Shown: in pieces, positions 14,316-27,200 of the stretch
Position numbering within the stretch: the first letter of the stretch is position 1
Layout: the number at the start of each line of letters is the position of its first letter
Assembly (NCBI RefSeq): GCF_022267325.1
Contig: NZ_JAIZBG010000001.1
Coordinates: 1,430,001 to 1,494,000, forward strand
DNA length: 64,000 bases
Origin: Leptospira sanjuanensis
GTDB taxonomy: Bacteria; Spirochaetota; Leptospiria; Leptospirales; Leptospiraceae
Direction of reading: 5' to 3'
The notes under the pieces: generated by a model
The model's database searches: none
What the model saw: only the letters and a program-made list of their open reading frames with translations
What the model was told of the DNA's origin: nothing
Program-made: the position numbers and the translations under genes

Positions 14316-15326
14316 TTACTTGGAGGTGATCTGATCGAAGATCGCTCCGTCCGCGAAATGTTTTTCCTGCGCGTTCTTCCATGAACCCGCGACGTCTCTG
14401 ATGGTAAACAGTTTCAAATTCTTGAATAGACTTTTATATTTGGATGCGACCTTCGCATCGGTGGGGCGGTAGTAATTCTTGGCGATCACTTCCTGCGCTT
14501 CCGGTGAATAAAGATATTTGAGATAACTCTCCGCGACTTTGAGCGTTTTGTGTTTTTCGGCGTTCTTCGTTACGACCGCAACCGAAGGCTCGGCTAAAAT
14601 GCTTACCGAAGGAAATACGATTTCGACGGAACCGTTCGAGTTTTTGGCTGTTTCCTGGATGGCAAGGTGAGCTTCGTTTTCCCAAGAGATCAACACGTCT
14701 CCGATTCCTCTTTGAACGAACGTAGTCAAGGAACCTCTCGCTCCCGAATCCAATACGAGAACGTTCTTATATAGATTTTTGACGAACTCCTTCGCTTTTT
14801 CCTCGGAGCCGTATTTCGCTTTAGCAAATCCCCATGCAGCGAGATAATTCCAGCGCGCGCCGCCTCCCGTTTTCGGGTTCGGAGTAATTACTCCGATTCC
14901 GGGCTTTGTAAGATCGTCCCAATCCTTGATGTTCTTCGGATTTCCCTTTCGCACCAAAAATACGATCGTGGAAGTATAAGGAGAACTTTGATGCGGAAGA
15001 AGTTTCTCCCAATCGGTGGAAAGAAGTTTTCCTTTTTCCGCGATCGCTTCGATGTCGTGCGCAAGGGCAAGGGTTACGACGTCCGCTTCCAATCCGTCGA
15101 TCACGGCTCTCGCTTGTTTGCCGCTTCCGCCGTGGGATTGATTGACGGTAAGATCTTCTCCGGTTTGTTTTTTCCATTGAGCCGCAAAGAGTTTGTTGAT
15201 CTGCGTATAAAGTTCGCGAGTCGGATCGTACGACACGTTTAAGAGTTTCGTTTCGCCATACAGGGAAAATACAAAGAAAAATAGCGCGATCGATGTGAGT
15301 TGAATTCTTGAAGTGATGGTTTTCAT
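14316..15326 (-). CDS. sbp: Sulfate-binding periplasmic protein (copy 1, in the cysTWA unit)
   Basis: The 336-residue substrate-binding protein starts at ATG 15326 (GGAAGG upstream), with a signal peptide within [20 protein letters not shown]. Sulfate-binding family motifs are all present: [69 protein letters not shown], and [12 protein letters not shown]. It heads the unit sbp-cysT-cysW-cysA and has its own upstream dyad motif (15368-15385). A close paralog precedes it, so the transporter can draw on two binding proteins. Confidence 0.92.
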   Translation of the reverse strand: MKTITSRIQLTSIALFFFVFSLYGETKLLNVSYDPTRELYTQINKLFAAQWKKQTGEDLTVNQSHGGSGKQARAVIDGLEADVVTLALAHDIEAIAEKGKLLSTDWEKLLPHQSSPYTSTIVFLVRKGNPKNIKDWDDLTKPGIGVITPNPKTGGGARWNYLAAWGFAKAKYGSEEKAKEFVKNLYKNVLVLDSGARGSLTTFVQRGIGDVLISWENEAHLAIQETAKNSNGSVEIVFPSVSILAEPSVAVVTKNAEKHKTLKVAESYLKYLYSPEAQEVIAKNYYRPTDAKVASKYKSLFKNLKLFTIRDVAGSWKNAQEKHFADGAIFDQITSK

Positions 15327-15367
15327 CCCGGGCCTTCCTGCGGGTGTCTTACAACAAAGTGAACAAA

Positions 15368-15400
<33 letters not shown>

Positions 15401-15468
15401 TTAAGATCTTGTTTGAAAGTAAAGAATTTTGTAGCGAATTCGGCCGCAAGTCCTGGATTCTTTTGAAA

Positions 15469-15484
15469 GTGTGGGAACTCTTAC
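15469..15484 (+). repeat. GGAACTC-family short dispersed repeat
   Basis: GTGTGGGAACTCTTAC belongs to the same short family as copies at 26824, 26921, 26981, 53969 and 54031 (consensus TGTKGGAACTCMTAC). It lies in the spacer between the two sulfate-binding protein genes. Confidence 0.45.
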
Positions 15485-15523
15485 AACGAAACGGTCCTCA
15501 ATTTTAAAATACGGAAATCGAAA

Positions 15524-15551
15524 GAATACCCCGCGTTGACGCGGGATATTC
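15524..15551 (-). terminator. Hairpin after sbp copy 2
   Basis: GAATA-c-CCCGCG pairs with CGCGGG-a-TATTC across TTGA, giving a strong stem with one mismatch. On the minus strand it lies about 20 bases after the stop of the porin-sbp unit and is followed by a moderately T-rich stretch. It separates that unit from sbp-cysTWA. Confidence 0.6.
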
Positions 15552-15572
15552 TCCATTCTTTGCCTGCGTTTT

Positions 15573-16577
15573 TTATTTTACGTAGAGTTGGTCGAAGGAG
15601 GCTCCGTCTGCAAAATGATCCTTTTGTGCCTTATGCCATCCGCCGAAATGTCCGTCCACGGTGATGAGTTCCAGTTTAGGAAACTTGTTCTCATGTCGCT
15701 TTAATACGGCGGGGTTTCTCGGCCGATAACCGTGTTTTGCGATGATCTCCTGCGCCGCTTCGGAGTAGAGGGATTTGAGATAAGCTTTGGCGGTTTCCAA
15801 CGTTCCGTGTTTTTCCGCGTTCTTTTCCACGATCGCTACGGGAGGCTCCGCGAGAATGCTCAAGGATGGAATTACGACTTCAAACTTGTCCTTTCCGAAT
15901 TCTTCGAGGATCAAAAAGGATTCGTTTTCCCACGCGAGAAGAACGTCCCCGATCCCGTTTTGTGCGAACGTGTTGCTGGAGCCTCTCGCGCCCGAGTCGA
16001 GAACGGGAACGTTCTTATATAAGGTTTTGATAAAGTCCTGCACCTTATTCGTGTCGTTGTTGAACTTCTTCTGTGCGAAAGCCCAAGCCGCGAGATAATT
16101 CCAACGCGCTCCTCCGCTCGTTTTCGGATTCGGAGTGATTACGCTTACCTTATTGCGAACTAGGTCGTCCCAGTCTTTGACGTTCTTCGGGTTTCCTTTC
16201 CGCACCACGAATACGATCGTAGACGTGTAAGGCGTACTGTTGTTCGGAAGACTTTTCAACCAATCTCTTGCGATCAATCCCTTCGATGCGATGATGTCTA
16301 TGTCGTATGCGAGGGCCAAAGTCACGATATCCGCTTCCAATCCGTCAATCACGGATCTTGCTTGTTTACCGCTTCCGCCGTGGGACTGGTTGATTCTCAC
16401 TTCGTCGCCGGTTTTTGATTTCCAGTAGTTTGCGAAAAGTTTGTTGTACTCCGCGTATAACTCCCTGGTCGGATCGTACGATACGTTCAGGAGATTTACG
16501 TCTTTTGCAAAGAGCCCTAGATTTGCCGTCATCGCGAGAAATACGATCGACGTTGTTTTAAAAATTTTTGTTTTCAT
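15573..16577 (-). CDS. sbp: Sulfate-binding periplasmic protein (copy 2, after the porin gene)
   Basis: This 334-residue paralog of the downstream sbp has a signal peptide ([20 protein letters not shown], mature protein probably from FAKDVNLLN). It has the same family motifs: [73 protein letters not shown] and [20 protein letters not shown] lies 7 bases before the ATG. It is only 27 bases after the porin stop, so porin and binding protein are one unit. Substrate preference (sulfate, thiosulfate or another oxyanion) may differ between the two copies but cannot be read from sequence. Confidence 0.9.
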   Translation of the reverse strand: MKTKIFKTTSIVFLAMTANLGLFAKDVNLLNVSYDPTRELYAEYNKLFANYWKSKTGDEVRINQSHGGSGKQARSVIDGLEADIVTLALAYDIDIIASKGLIARDWLKSLPNNSTPYTSTIVFVVRKGNPKNVKDWDDLVRNKVSVITPNPKTSGGARWNYLAAWAFAQKKFNNDTNKVQDFIKTLYKNVPVLDSGARGSSNTFAQNGIGDVLLAWENESFLILEEFGKDKFEVVIPSLSILAEPPVAIVEKNAEKHGTLETAKAYLKSLYSEAAQEIIAKHGYRPRNPAVLKRHENKFPKLELITVDGHFGGWHKAQKDHFADGASFDQLYVK

Positions 16578-16604
16578 ACTGGTTTCCTAACTTCTAAATT
16601 TAAA

Positions 16605-18434
<1,830 letters not shown>

Positions 18435-18501
18435 CACCTAAATCCTCCTTTTTAGAAATTTTTTACTAAAAGAGAGAGTCTTCTCGTTATAGTCAACAAA
18501 T

Positions 18502-18539
18502 AATCTGCTATATTGGATATAAATCTAAAATTTAGGATA
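18502..18539 (-). promoter_or_regulatory. Two tandem copies of the candidate sulfate-unit operator
   Basis: AATCTGCTATATTGGATA (18502-18519) and AATCTAAAATTTAGGATA (18522-18539) are spaced exactly 20 bases apart, about two helical turns. Both resemble the site upstream of sbp copy 1 at 15368-15385: AATCT at one end and GATA at the other are constant. They lie 68-105 bases upstream of the porin start and about 200 bases before the divergent phosphatase gene, so either direction could be controlled. Confidence 0.5.
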
Positions 18540-18734
18540 ATTCTTTTGCTATTTTGTCAAATATTCTGGGAAAAAAGAGGGTTTTTGAGAGGGTGGAGAA
18601 CGAAGTTTGGGAGAATTTATGCTCGTACGTTCTGCAAAATTGAGGGAACGAATTCTTTTTATCAGAATCGATTCCTTCCAAAAATAGAAAAAGAATTTGA
18701 ACAGTATGTGAATTTGAGAAAGGATTCTCCCTCT

Positions 18735-20834
18735 ATGTTTGCGATCAAGACCGGATCTTTCACTGCGAGAGTGATACGTTTCACCCGAAGGCCGTTTTTA
18801 TCGTTTCGATTTATTTGGATCGTTGCCGCGTTATGCGCGCTTCTTGCCTACTGCAAAAACGAAGAACCTCCGGTCGCAAGATCCGGTATTTTAAACGCTT
18901 CCTCCTGGGACTTTGCTCACAAAGGAAAACTCGTTTTACGCGGCGAGTGGATGTTTTACTGGGGCGCTTGGAAGTTCGACGCGCAGCGAAGAAAGGACGA
19001 AACTCTTTCGAAATCCGGAGAGATCTTATATGTTCCTTCCGCATGGAACGGGGAATTCAGAAAGGGAAAGGGATTTGGAACGTATCTTCTCGACGTAAAA
19101 CTTCCGGCAAAACGATTTAAGCTGGGAATGATTCTTCCTGATCAGAGTTCGTCGTATGAACTCTATCTCGACGATAAACACGTTTTAAATTCCGGAAAGA
19201 TTATTCGCAACCAAGACGGAAATTTGGACGCGGTGGAGGAAGGAATTCGTCCTCTGTTCATCGAATTCCAACCCGAAAGCTCCGACCTGCAAATCGTATT
19301 ACAAATCGCGAATGAAGATTTACGGCTCGGAGGATTTTGGTCTCCGATCGTAATCGGGGAAGCGGAAACGCTCCGCAGCGAATGGAATCGTTCTCTTCGA
19401 TTGGATTCATTTTTGGTGGGCGGACTTTTGATCATGGCCTTTCTTCATCTTTCCTTTTTTATCGTACGAAGAAAGGAGACTCCCTCTTTGTATTTCGGAT
19501 TATTTTGTTTGATCATGGGTTCGAGAAGCCTGTTTCCCGGAAATCGTTTGATCCTGGAATATACGGACGCGATCAATTACGAGAATATGATCCGAATTGA
19601 ATATTTGACTTTTTATCTTTCGGTTCCGGTCTTTTTGAACTACATTCTTTCCTTATATCCGCGGGATTTGAAGCGAGTCTTTGTGGACGTGTTATGGTGG
19701 ATCTCTATAGTCGCGTCTTCGATGGTTTTGTTTTTTCCGATGCGGATCTTTACGCATACGATTCCGATGTATTATCTGAACGCCTTTATCGCGGGAAGTT
19801 TGGGATTGTATACGCTCGTCAAAGCGGTTCGTAAAAAGAGGGAAGGTTCTCTCATTCTTTTGACCGGATTCATTTTCATCTATCTCGCGATGATCAACGA
19901 TCTTCTTTATGTAAGTTACTTTTTGGAAACGGGATATTATTCCTCCATCGGAACGTTCGTATTTCTTGCGGCGCAATCCGTTTCTCTTTCGGTTCGGAAT
20001 TCTAAAAACATGCAAAGACTTTTGGACCTTTCCAGAAATCTGGAGCGAAAAGTCGAAGAGAGAACGCAGAGACTTCGCGCGGCCTTCCGAACGATCGAAG
20101 AGGATTTGGATATGGCGGTCAAAATTCAAACGGACTTTTTGGAAGTTCCGGAGGATGTCGTATTAAAAAACGCGGGTGTTCGTCTGCATTCTTTCTATCA
20201 ACCGATCGCAAAAGTGGGCGGGGACTTTTATATCGTGCGTCCGATCGCCGAAAAAAAACTGCGTATCTTTCTTGCGGACGCGATCGGTCACGGGGTTCAA
20301 GCTTCTCTGATGACGATGGTGATTCAGAGCGAATACAATTCCATCTTCGATCCGAAACTTTCTCCCGGAGAATTTCTTACGGAACTTTCCGGACGATTCA
20401 GCGCGAGAATCGGAGATGTCAGCCCTTTCTTTTCCGGTATGATTGTGGATTTGGATTTTGAAACGGATCGGATTCTCATTGCAAGCGCGGGAAATCCTTC
20501 CTGCATTTTAAGTACGAACGAAAAAACGGTTTCTCTCGATTGGATCGGACCTTATGCCGGAATGATTCCCGGATTCAAATACGAAGAATTATCCGAGGTT
20601 CTTCCTAAAGAATTTCGATTGTATCTCTTTACGGATGGATTGCCCGATCGATTCATCTTTTCGGAAGGAGAATACGAGAATTTTTCTATGCAACGATGGC
20701 TTGAACAAAGATGCAATCAATCGATCGGAAGCGTATGCAAAGAATTGTTGGACTCGGCTAATGCTTTGAGTTTACCCGAGTTTAAAAAAGACGATATAAC
20801 TTTGCTCGGGATCGAAAGATCGATTTTAAGTTAA
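18735..20834 (+). CDS. 7TM receptor-type PP2C (SpoIIE) phosphatase
   Basis: ATG 18735 gives 699 residues; the open frame extends 74 codons upstream but that part looks non-coding. The N-terminus ends in a lipoprotein-like box (ALLAYC, Cys 40). A beta-rich periplasmic 7TMR-DISM-type sensor domain follows at about 45-215, then seven hydrophobic helices at about 220-430 and a short coiled coil (LSRNLERKVEERTQRLRAAF). The C-terminal PP2C phosphatase domain has metal-binding motifs GGDFYIV, LADAIGHGVQASLM, DGLPDRF and KDDITLLGI. Such proteins act on anti-anti-sigma factors in partner-switching pathways. The signal sensed and the partner are unknown. It is divergent from the porin-sbp unit. Confidence 0.8.
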   Translation: MFAIKTGSFTARVIRFTRRPFLSFRFIWIVAALCALLAYCKNEEPPVARSGILNASSWDFAHKGKLVLRGEWMFYWGAWKFDAQRRKDETLSKSGEILYVPSAWNGEFRKGKGFGTYLLDVKLPAKRFKLGMILPDQSSSYELYLDDKHVLNSGKIIRNQDGNLDAVEEGIRPLFIEFQPESSDLQIVLQIANEDLRLGGFWSPIVIGEAETLRSEWNRSLRLDSFLVGGLLIMAFLHLSFFIVRRKETPSLYFGLFCLIMGSRSLFPGNRLILEYTDAINYENMIRIEYLTFYLSVPVFLNYILSLYPRDLKRVFVDVLWWISIVASSMVLFFPMRIFTHTIPMYYLNAFIAGSLGLYTLVKAVRKKREGSLILLTGFIFIYLAMINDLLYVSYFLETGYYSSIGTFVFLAAQSVSLSVRNSKNMQRLLDLSRNLERKVEERTQRLRAAFRTIEEDLDMAVKIQTDFLEVPEDVVLKNAGVRLHSFYQPIAKVGGDFYIVRPIAEKKLRIFLADAIGHGVQASLMTMVIQSEYNSIFDPKLSPGEFLTELSGRFSARIGDVSPFFSGMIVDLDFETDRILIASAGNPSCILSTNEKTVSLDWIGPYAGMIPGFKYEELSEVLPKEFRLYLFTDGLPDRFIFSEGEYENFSMQRWLEQRCNQSIGSVCKELLDSANALSLPEFKKDDITLLGIERSILS

Positions 20835-20957
20835 GAACGGTTTTTCGATTTATAGAAAAGGCCTATCGAAAAAAATGGCAAAGACGCGAGTTGCGATTCT
20901 TTCTTAGGATTTGGAATCGTTCGATCGCTGGATTCTAAAAGTCGCAAGGAGTCTGAT

Positions 20958-21092
20958 ATGGCTTACAAATTGGATGGAGCAAAGTTCCCGACCTTGGAAG
21001 AATTGATTGCGGCTCTTTATCCGCTATACTCCGATAAAATGTCGGAAGCGGAATTTAAAAAATACGTTCAGGAAAACGCAAAGGAAGAATAA
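20958..21092 (+). CDS. Small 44-residue acidic protein
   Basis: ATG 20958 is preceded by AAGGAG (20946-20951) at ideal spacing and opens a 44-codon frame ending TAA. The product begins MAYKLDGAKFPTLEELIAAL and ends VQENAKEE; it is probably helical, with no signal or membrane segment. Codon use resembles that of neighbouring genes. I do not recognise a family. It lies between the phosphatase and the GT-C-like gene and may be a conserved leptospiral small protein, which is not shown by the sequence alone. Confidence 0.55.
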   Translation: MAYKLDGAKFPTLEELIAALYPLYSDKMSEAEFKKYVQENAKEE

Positions 21093-21185
21093 ATCCGAAA
21101 GGCGTTTTCCGGGAACGGAATTTGAAAGAGGGATCGAAAAGCCCGTTTTGCTTGTCAGGAAATCGGGTTTCGTAAGAATCATCCC

Positions 21186-23539
<2,354 letters not shown>

Positions 23540-23540
<1 letters not shown>

Positions 23541-24682
23541 TGTTCTTTGCCTCCGATTCTCCGAAAACCCCGTTTCGAAAAAGACAGCTTTTTTCGAATT
23601 CTTTGCTGATCGGTTTTTCGGCGGCGATTCTCTCGATTTTGTTTTTCGGAAATCCGGAAACTCCGATTTCCAAGGTCGTTCTTTCCGCTTTGGAAGGAGG
23701 TTTGATCGGTGGACTTTGCGATTGGTTTGCGGTTTGGAAAACCTACAAGGCCATCGAAGAGGACAGTTCCAGACTCGCATCGGAAATCGGCAACTGGGTT
23801 GCGGGCGATCTTCTGCATCACGAGGTGATCCGTTCGCGAATCAGAATGGTTTTGGAAGATCCGACCACCCGCGACGACGTTCACGAGGTTTTACTCGAAA
23901 CCTTCGGAAACGAGGAAAAAACCCACGAGGTTTTGAACCAGCTTTTCTCCAAAGTGGAGGAAGACATCGTTCAATACGTGGTTCATTATCAGTTTTCGGG
24001 AACGGATGTCGCTTTATTAAAAGAGTTAAACCGACAAAAGGAGATTATGGACACGATCAAACTTCTGATCGGGGAGTCCATGATCAAAGTCGCCGATACG
24101 GAGGAATTCAAATCTCTTCTTCAAGAAATATTAGGAAAAATGAATTTAGTTGCCCAGGTGGTTTTGAACCTCGTGGTCGACTTTCCGAAAAAACTGAAGG
24201 AATACGGGAATCACGTAAAGCAGGGGTTGGTGATCGAATCCAAGGACGAAAAAACGATCGAGAAGCTCGTCAATTTGATGGCTGCTTCCACGGAAACGTA
24301 TATTTCTTCCTGGAACGAACTTCATCTGGATCAAAGGGAAAAAGCGGTTCGATCCTTGATGGGGTTTTTAAAGGTTCAAGCGAGTCGTCTTTTAGGAACT
24401 TTGATTCAGTCTCATCTTAAGGAAATCGGTGAAATCAAAACTCTTCAAGAATACGCGCCTTTGCGATCGGTGCTGGAGTTCGTCGAGAAGAGGGTGGACG
24501 AAGGCGTTTCCGGTTATATCGGAAGGCAGATTACGACGCGTTTGCAAAGTCTCGACCCGAAAGATCTCCGAAAGAATTTGGAATGGAAGACTCGAAATGT
24601 TTTGGAAACCATTCGGATCAACGGAAGCATTCTCGGTTTTTTTCTGGGAAGTCTAACGGGAGTTTTGCGGTTCTTTTTTTGA
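23540..24682 (+). CDS. DUF445 family membrane protein
   Basis: ATG 23540 overlaps the upstream stop (TTGATG; a TTG at 23537 is also open). The 380-residue protein begins with a helix near residues 15-35 and the DUF445 hallmark [20 protein letters not shown], followed by a long helical body containing [20 protein letters not shown]. It ends with a second hydrophobic segment, [18 protein letters not shown]. This matches the YheB-like DUF445 family in length and topology. Its function is not established. It is translationally coupled to the GT-C-like gene. Confidence 0.8.
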
Positions 24683-24881
24683 AGGTTCGCCGGTCCTCGT
24701 AGTTTCGATACGTACGAATACCGGTTCCTTCCAATCGTAAAAGTCCTTTTATCAATCCGAATTCGATTGCGGAATTCAATCCTTTGTGCTAAGAATGAAA
24801 ATCCGAACGAGCGGAACTTTGTCGTAAATCGAAGCCGTTTCGTTTAACAACGACGTAAAGAAACGTGTTGGAAAAGGGGTA

Positions 24882-26015
24882 ATGATGCAATCCGGTAAGT
24901 TACGTTATTCGAATATAGATGAATATATCGCCTTATTTCCGAAGGAAATCCGATCTCTCTTAAAAACGATGAGGACGACGATCTCCAAAGCGGCTCCAAA
25001 GGCTACGGAAAAAATCGCGTATCAGATGCCTACGTTCGCTTTGTATCGTAACTTGGTCTACTTTGCCGCATATAAAAATCACATCGGTTTTTATCCCGGT
25101 TCGATCGGAGTCAAAGTTTTTCTACCCGAGCTGACAGCATACAAAACATCCAAGGGCGCGATTCAATTTCCTTTGGATCAACCTTTACCCTTAAAGCTGA
25201 TCACAAAGATCGTAAAGTATCGAGTCAAAGAAGATACGGAGTTGCAAGAGAAGAAACAAAGAACGAAAACTGGTTCGGTCGGGCCTTCGATTCGGAACGA
25301 GAAATCGGCCGGACTTACCGCAAAACAATTCATCAAAGAATTGACCGCTCTTAAAACGAAAGTCGATTTAGAAAAGAATTCCAGATTTCTGCACAATGGA
25401 AGCGAAACCAATCTTTGTCTCGGCGTGCAGATGGGGAAAATATTCGAAACCGCGAAAAAATATAAGAACATGCCGTTGGGGGAAATCGCGGTTCTTATAA
25501 AAAATCCATATTACGAAATTCGAATGGGGGCCGTGAGTATTCTGGATTTTGCGGCGAGAGACAAGAAACGCGATCAAAAGTTCAGAAAGCGCCTCTTCGA
25601 TTTATACATGAAAAATCACAAACATATCAACAATTGGGATCTCGTGGATCGTTCCGCGGGCCAGGTGATCGGCCGTTTTCTTTTCGACAAATCCAGAGAA
25701 CCTTTGTATAGGTTGGCTCGTTCCAAAAATCCAATGGAAAGAAGAACTGCGATCGTAAGCACCTCGTATTTTATCATGAATCAGGATCCGAACGAGACCT
25801 TTCGAATCGCGGAAATTCTCAAGGATGATCGTGATGAAACGGTCCAGAAAGCGGTAGGGAGTTGGGTCCGCGAAGCGGGAAAAAAGGACAAGCCGCGTTT
25901 GCTCGATTTTTTAAACCGACATTGTGCAACTCTGCCAAGAGTTACGCTGCGGGCTGCGGTCGAACGATTGGATCCAAAGGAAAAGGAATTCTATCTCCGT
26001 TCCAAGAAGAATTGA
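24882..26015 (+). CDS. DUF1801 (YdhG-like) plus DNA alkylation repeat (AlkD-like) fusion protein
   Basis: The 377-residue protein has two domains. Residues 1-115 (SNIDEYIALFPKEIRSLLKT, then ATEKIAYQMPTFALYR and NHIGFYPGS) match the frataxin-like DUF1801/YdhG fold. After a basic linker, residues about 140-375 form HEAT-like repeats of the AlkD family, with KNPYYEIRMGAVSILDFAAR and the key NNWDLVDRSAGQ, where W252 and D256 correspond to residues that contact damaged bases in AlkD. The protein is likely a cytoplasmic DNA-repair glycosylase with an added domain. It is a single gene on the plus strand. ATG 24882 and 24885 are both possible starts. Confidence 0.75.
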   Translation: MMQSGKLRYSNIDEYIALFPKEIRSLLKTMRTTISKAAPKATEKIAYQMPTFALYRNLVYFAAYKNHIGFYPGSIGVKVFLPELTAYKTSKGAIQFPLDQPLPLKLITKIVKYRVKEDTELQEKKQRTKTGSVGPSIRNEKSAGLTAKQFIKELTALKTKVDLEKNSRFLHNGSETNLCLGVQMGKIFETAKKYKNMPLGEIAVLIKNPYYEIRMGAVSILDFAARDKKRDQKFRKRLFDLYMKNHKHINNWDLVDRSAGQVIGRFLFDKSREPLYRLARSKNPMERRTAIVSTSYFIMNQDPNETFRIAEILKDDRDETVQKAVGSWVREAGKKDKPRLLDFLNRHCATLPRVTLRAAVERLDPKEKEFYLRSKKN

Positions 26016-26103
26016 AATATTCGAAAAATTGAAAATAAGCTCCCGAATTCCTCCCGGAAAGCCTCTGTTCGAGTCTAAAATGTAATAACTTACAAGGAGA
26101 TTT

Positions 26104-26811
26104 ATGGAAACGGTCTATCACGCGCAAGAAACAAGAGGAAAGGCGGATTTCGGTTGGCTCAAAAGCAGACATACGTTCAGCTTCAGTTCGTATTACGATC
26201 CGCGCCGAGTGCATTTCGGAAAACTGAGAGTTTTAAACGACGACATCGTTCTAGGCGGAAAAGGTTTTCCACCGCATCCTCACGAAAATATGGAGATCGT
26301 TTCTATTCCTCTTTCAGGAAGCCTGGAACATCGGGACAGCGAAGGAAATCATTCCGTGATTCAATCTGGAGAAGTGCAGATCATGTCCGCGGGAACGGGA
26401 ATCGTTCACTCGGAGTTCAACGCTTCCGCGACCGATCCGGTCAATTTTTTGCAAATCTGGATTTTGCCGGATCAAATCGGAATTAAACCTCGTTACGAAC
26501 AGAAGAAGTTCAACGTGGATGATCGCCGCGGTAAATTCCAGGAAGTCGTTTCTCCGGACAAGAATAGCGGAGCCGTTTGGATCAATCAAAACGTTACGTT
26601 TTCCCTGGCTCACGGAAATGAAGATTTAGAAATCCAGTATATTCCAAAAAATGCAAATGGGGGAGTGTATTTCTTTTTGATTTCCGGTTCGGTCGAAATC
26701 GAAGGGAAAAAGTTATCTGCGAGGGACGGATTCGGTATTCCTGCTTCCGCGAAACTCACGGTTCGATTTTTGGAAGAGTCGGAATTGCTTGCGATCGATA
26801 CTCCGCTTTGA
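26104..26811 (+). CDS. Pirin family protein (YhaK-like bicupin)
   Basis: The 235-residue protein has two cupin halves. The N-terminal metal site is visible as FPPHPHENMEIVSIPLSGSL and GIVHSEFN, giving the HxH...H.E set. HTFSFSSYYDPRRVHFGKLR is the pirin signature. The C-terminal half (NQNVTFSLAHGNEDLEIQYI onward) is shorter than in long pirins, so this is the YhaK type of about 230 residues. Some pirins have quercetin 2,3-dioxygenase activity; others act as redox sensors, and no choice can be made here. A strong Shine-Dalgarno (AAGGAG) precedes the ATG. Confidence 0.88.
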   Translation: METVYHAQETRGKADFGWLKSRHTFSFSSYYDPRRVHFGKLRVLNDDIVLGGKGFPPHPHENMEIVSIPLSGSLEHRDSEGNHSVIQSGEVQIMSAGTGIVHSEFNASATDPVNFLQIWILPDQIGIKPRYEQKKFNVDDRRGKFQEVVSPDKNSGAVWINQNVTFSLAHGNEDLEIQYIPKNANGGVYFFLISGSVEIEGKKLSARDGFGIPASAKLTVRFLEESELLAIDTPL

Positions 26812-26823
26812 ATCCCTGGAAAC

Positions 26824-27183
26824 GTATGAGTTCCAACAGTTTACGATTTATGTCGGATTCCAGGAGCAAATACACTTTGCTCCTCTGACGTTTTGCGCGT
26901 GTTTGTTTGATATCGGTAGTACTGTTGGAACTCATACATTTAAAGATCCTTCGAGGAAATTTGTTTGTAAGTGATACTAATGTTGGAACTCATACTTCTC
27001 CGGAAAATACGGAAAATGTCGGAGCTGCTACGGTCAATTCCACCCGCGAGGGATCGAAGCGGTGTCAAGTTATTGCTTTTTTCGATTCGGTTTCGCTCGA
27101 TCCGAAAATTACTGCAATAACTTGACAGGAGCAGAGAGCCCGGCCCGAACTAAATCGATCTCTCTCGAACGGTCGATTCGGGC
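26824..27183. repeat. Repeat-rich spacer with nested inverted repeats and a 58-bp direct repeat
   Basis: GTATGAGTTCCAACAGT (26824-26840) and its exact complement ACTGTTGGAACTCATAC (26921-26937) form a 17-bp inverted repeat enclosing a 9-bp perfect hairpin (26862-26870 with 26876-26884). TTTGTTTG...TGTTGGAACTCATAC recurs as a direct repeat 58 bases apart (26902 and 26960). Further on, TGTCAAGTTATTGC (27063-27076) and GCAATAACTTGACA (27114-27127) form a 14-bp inverted repeat. GCCCGAA (27143-27149) pairs with TTCGGGC (27177-27183). No convincing gene is present. Confidence 0.7.
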
Positions 27184-27200
27184 GCGGCCTGAACTTCGCT

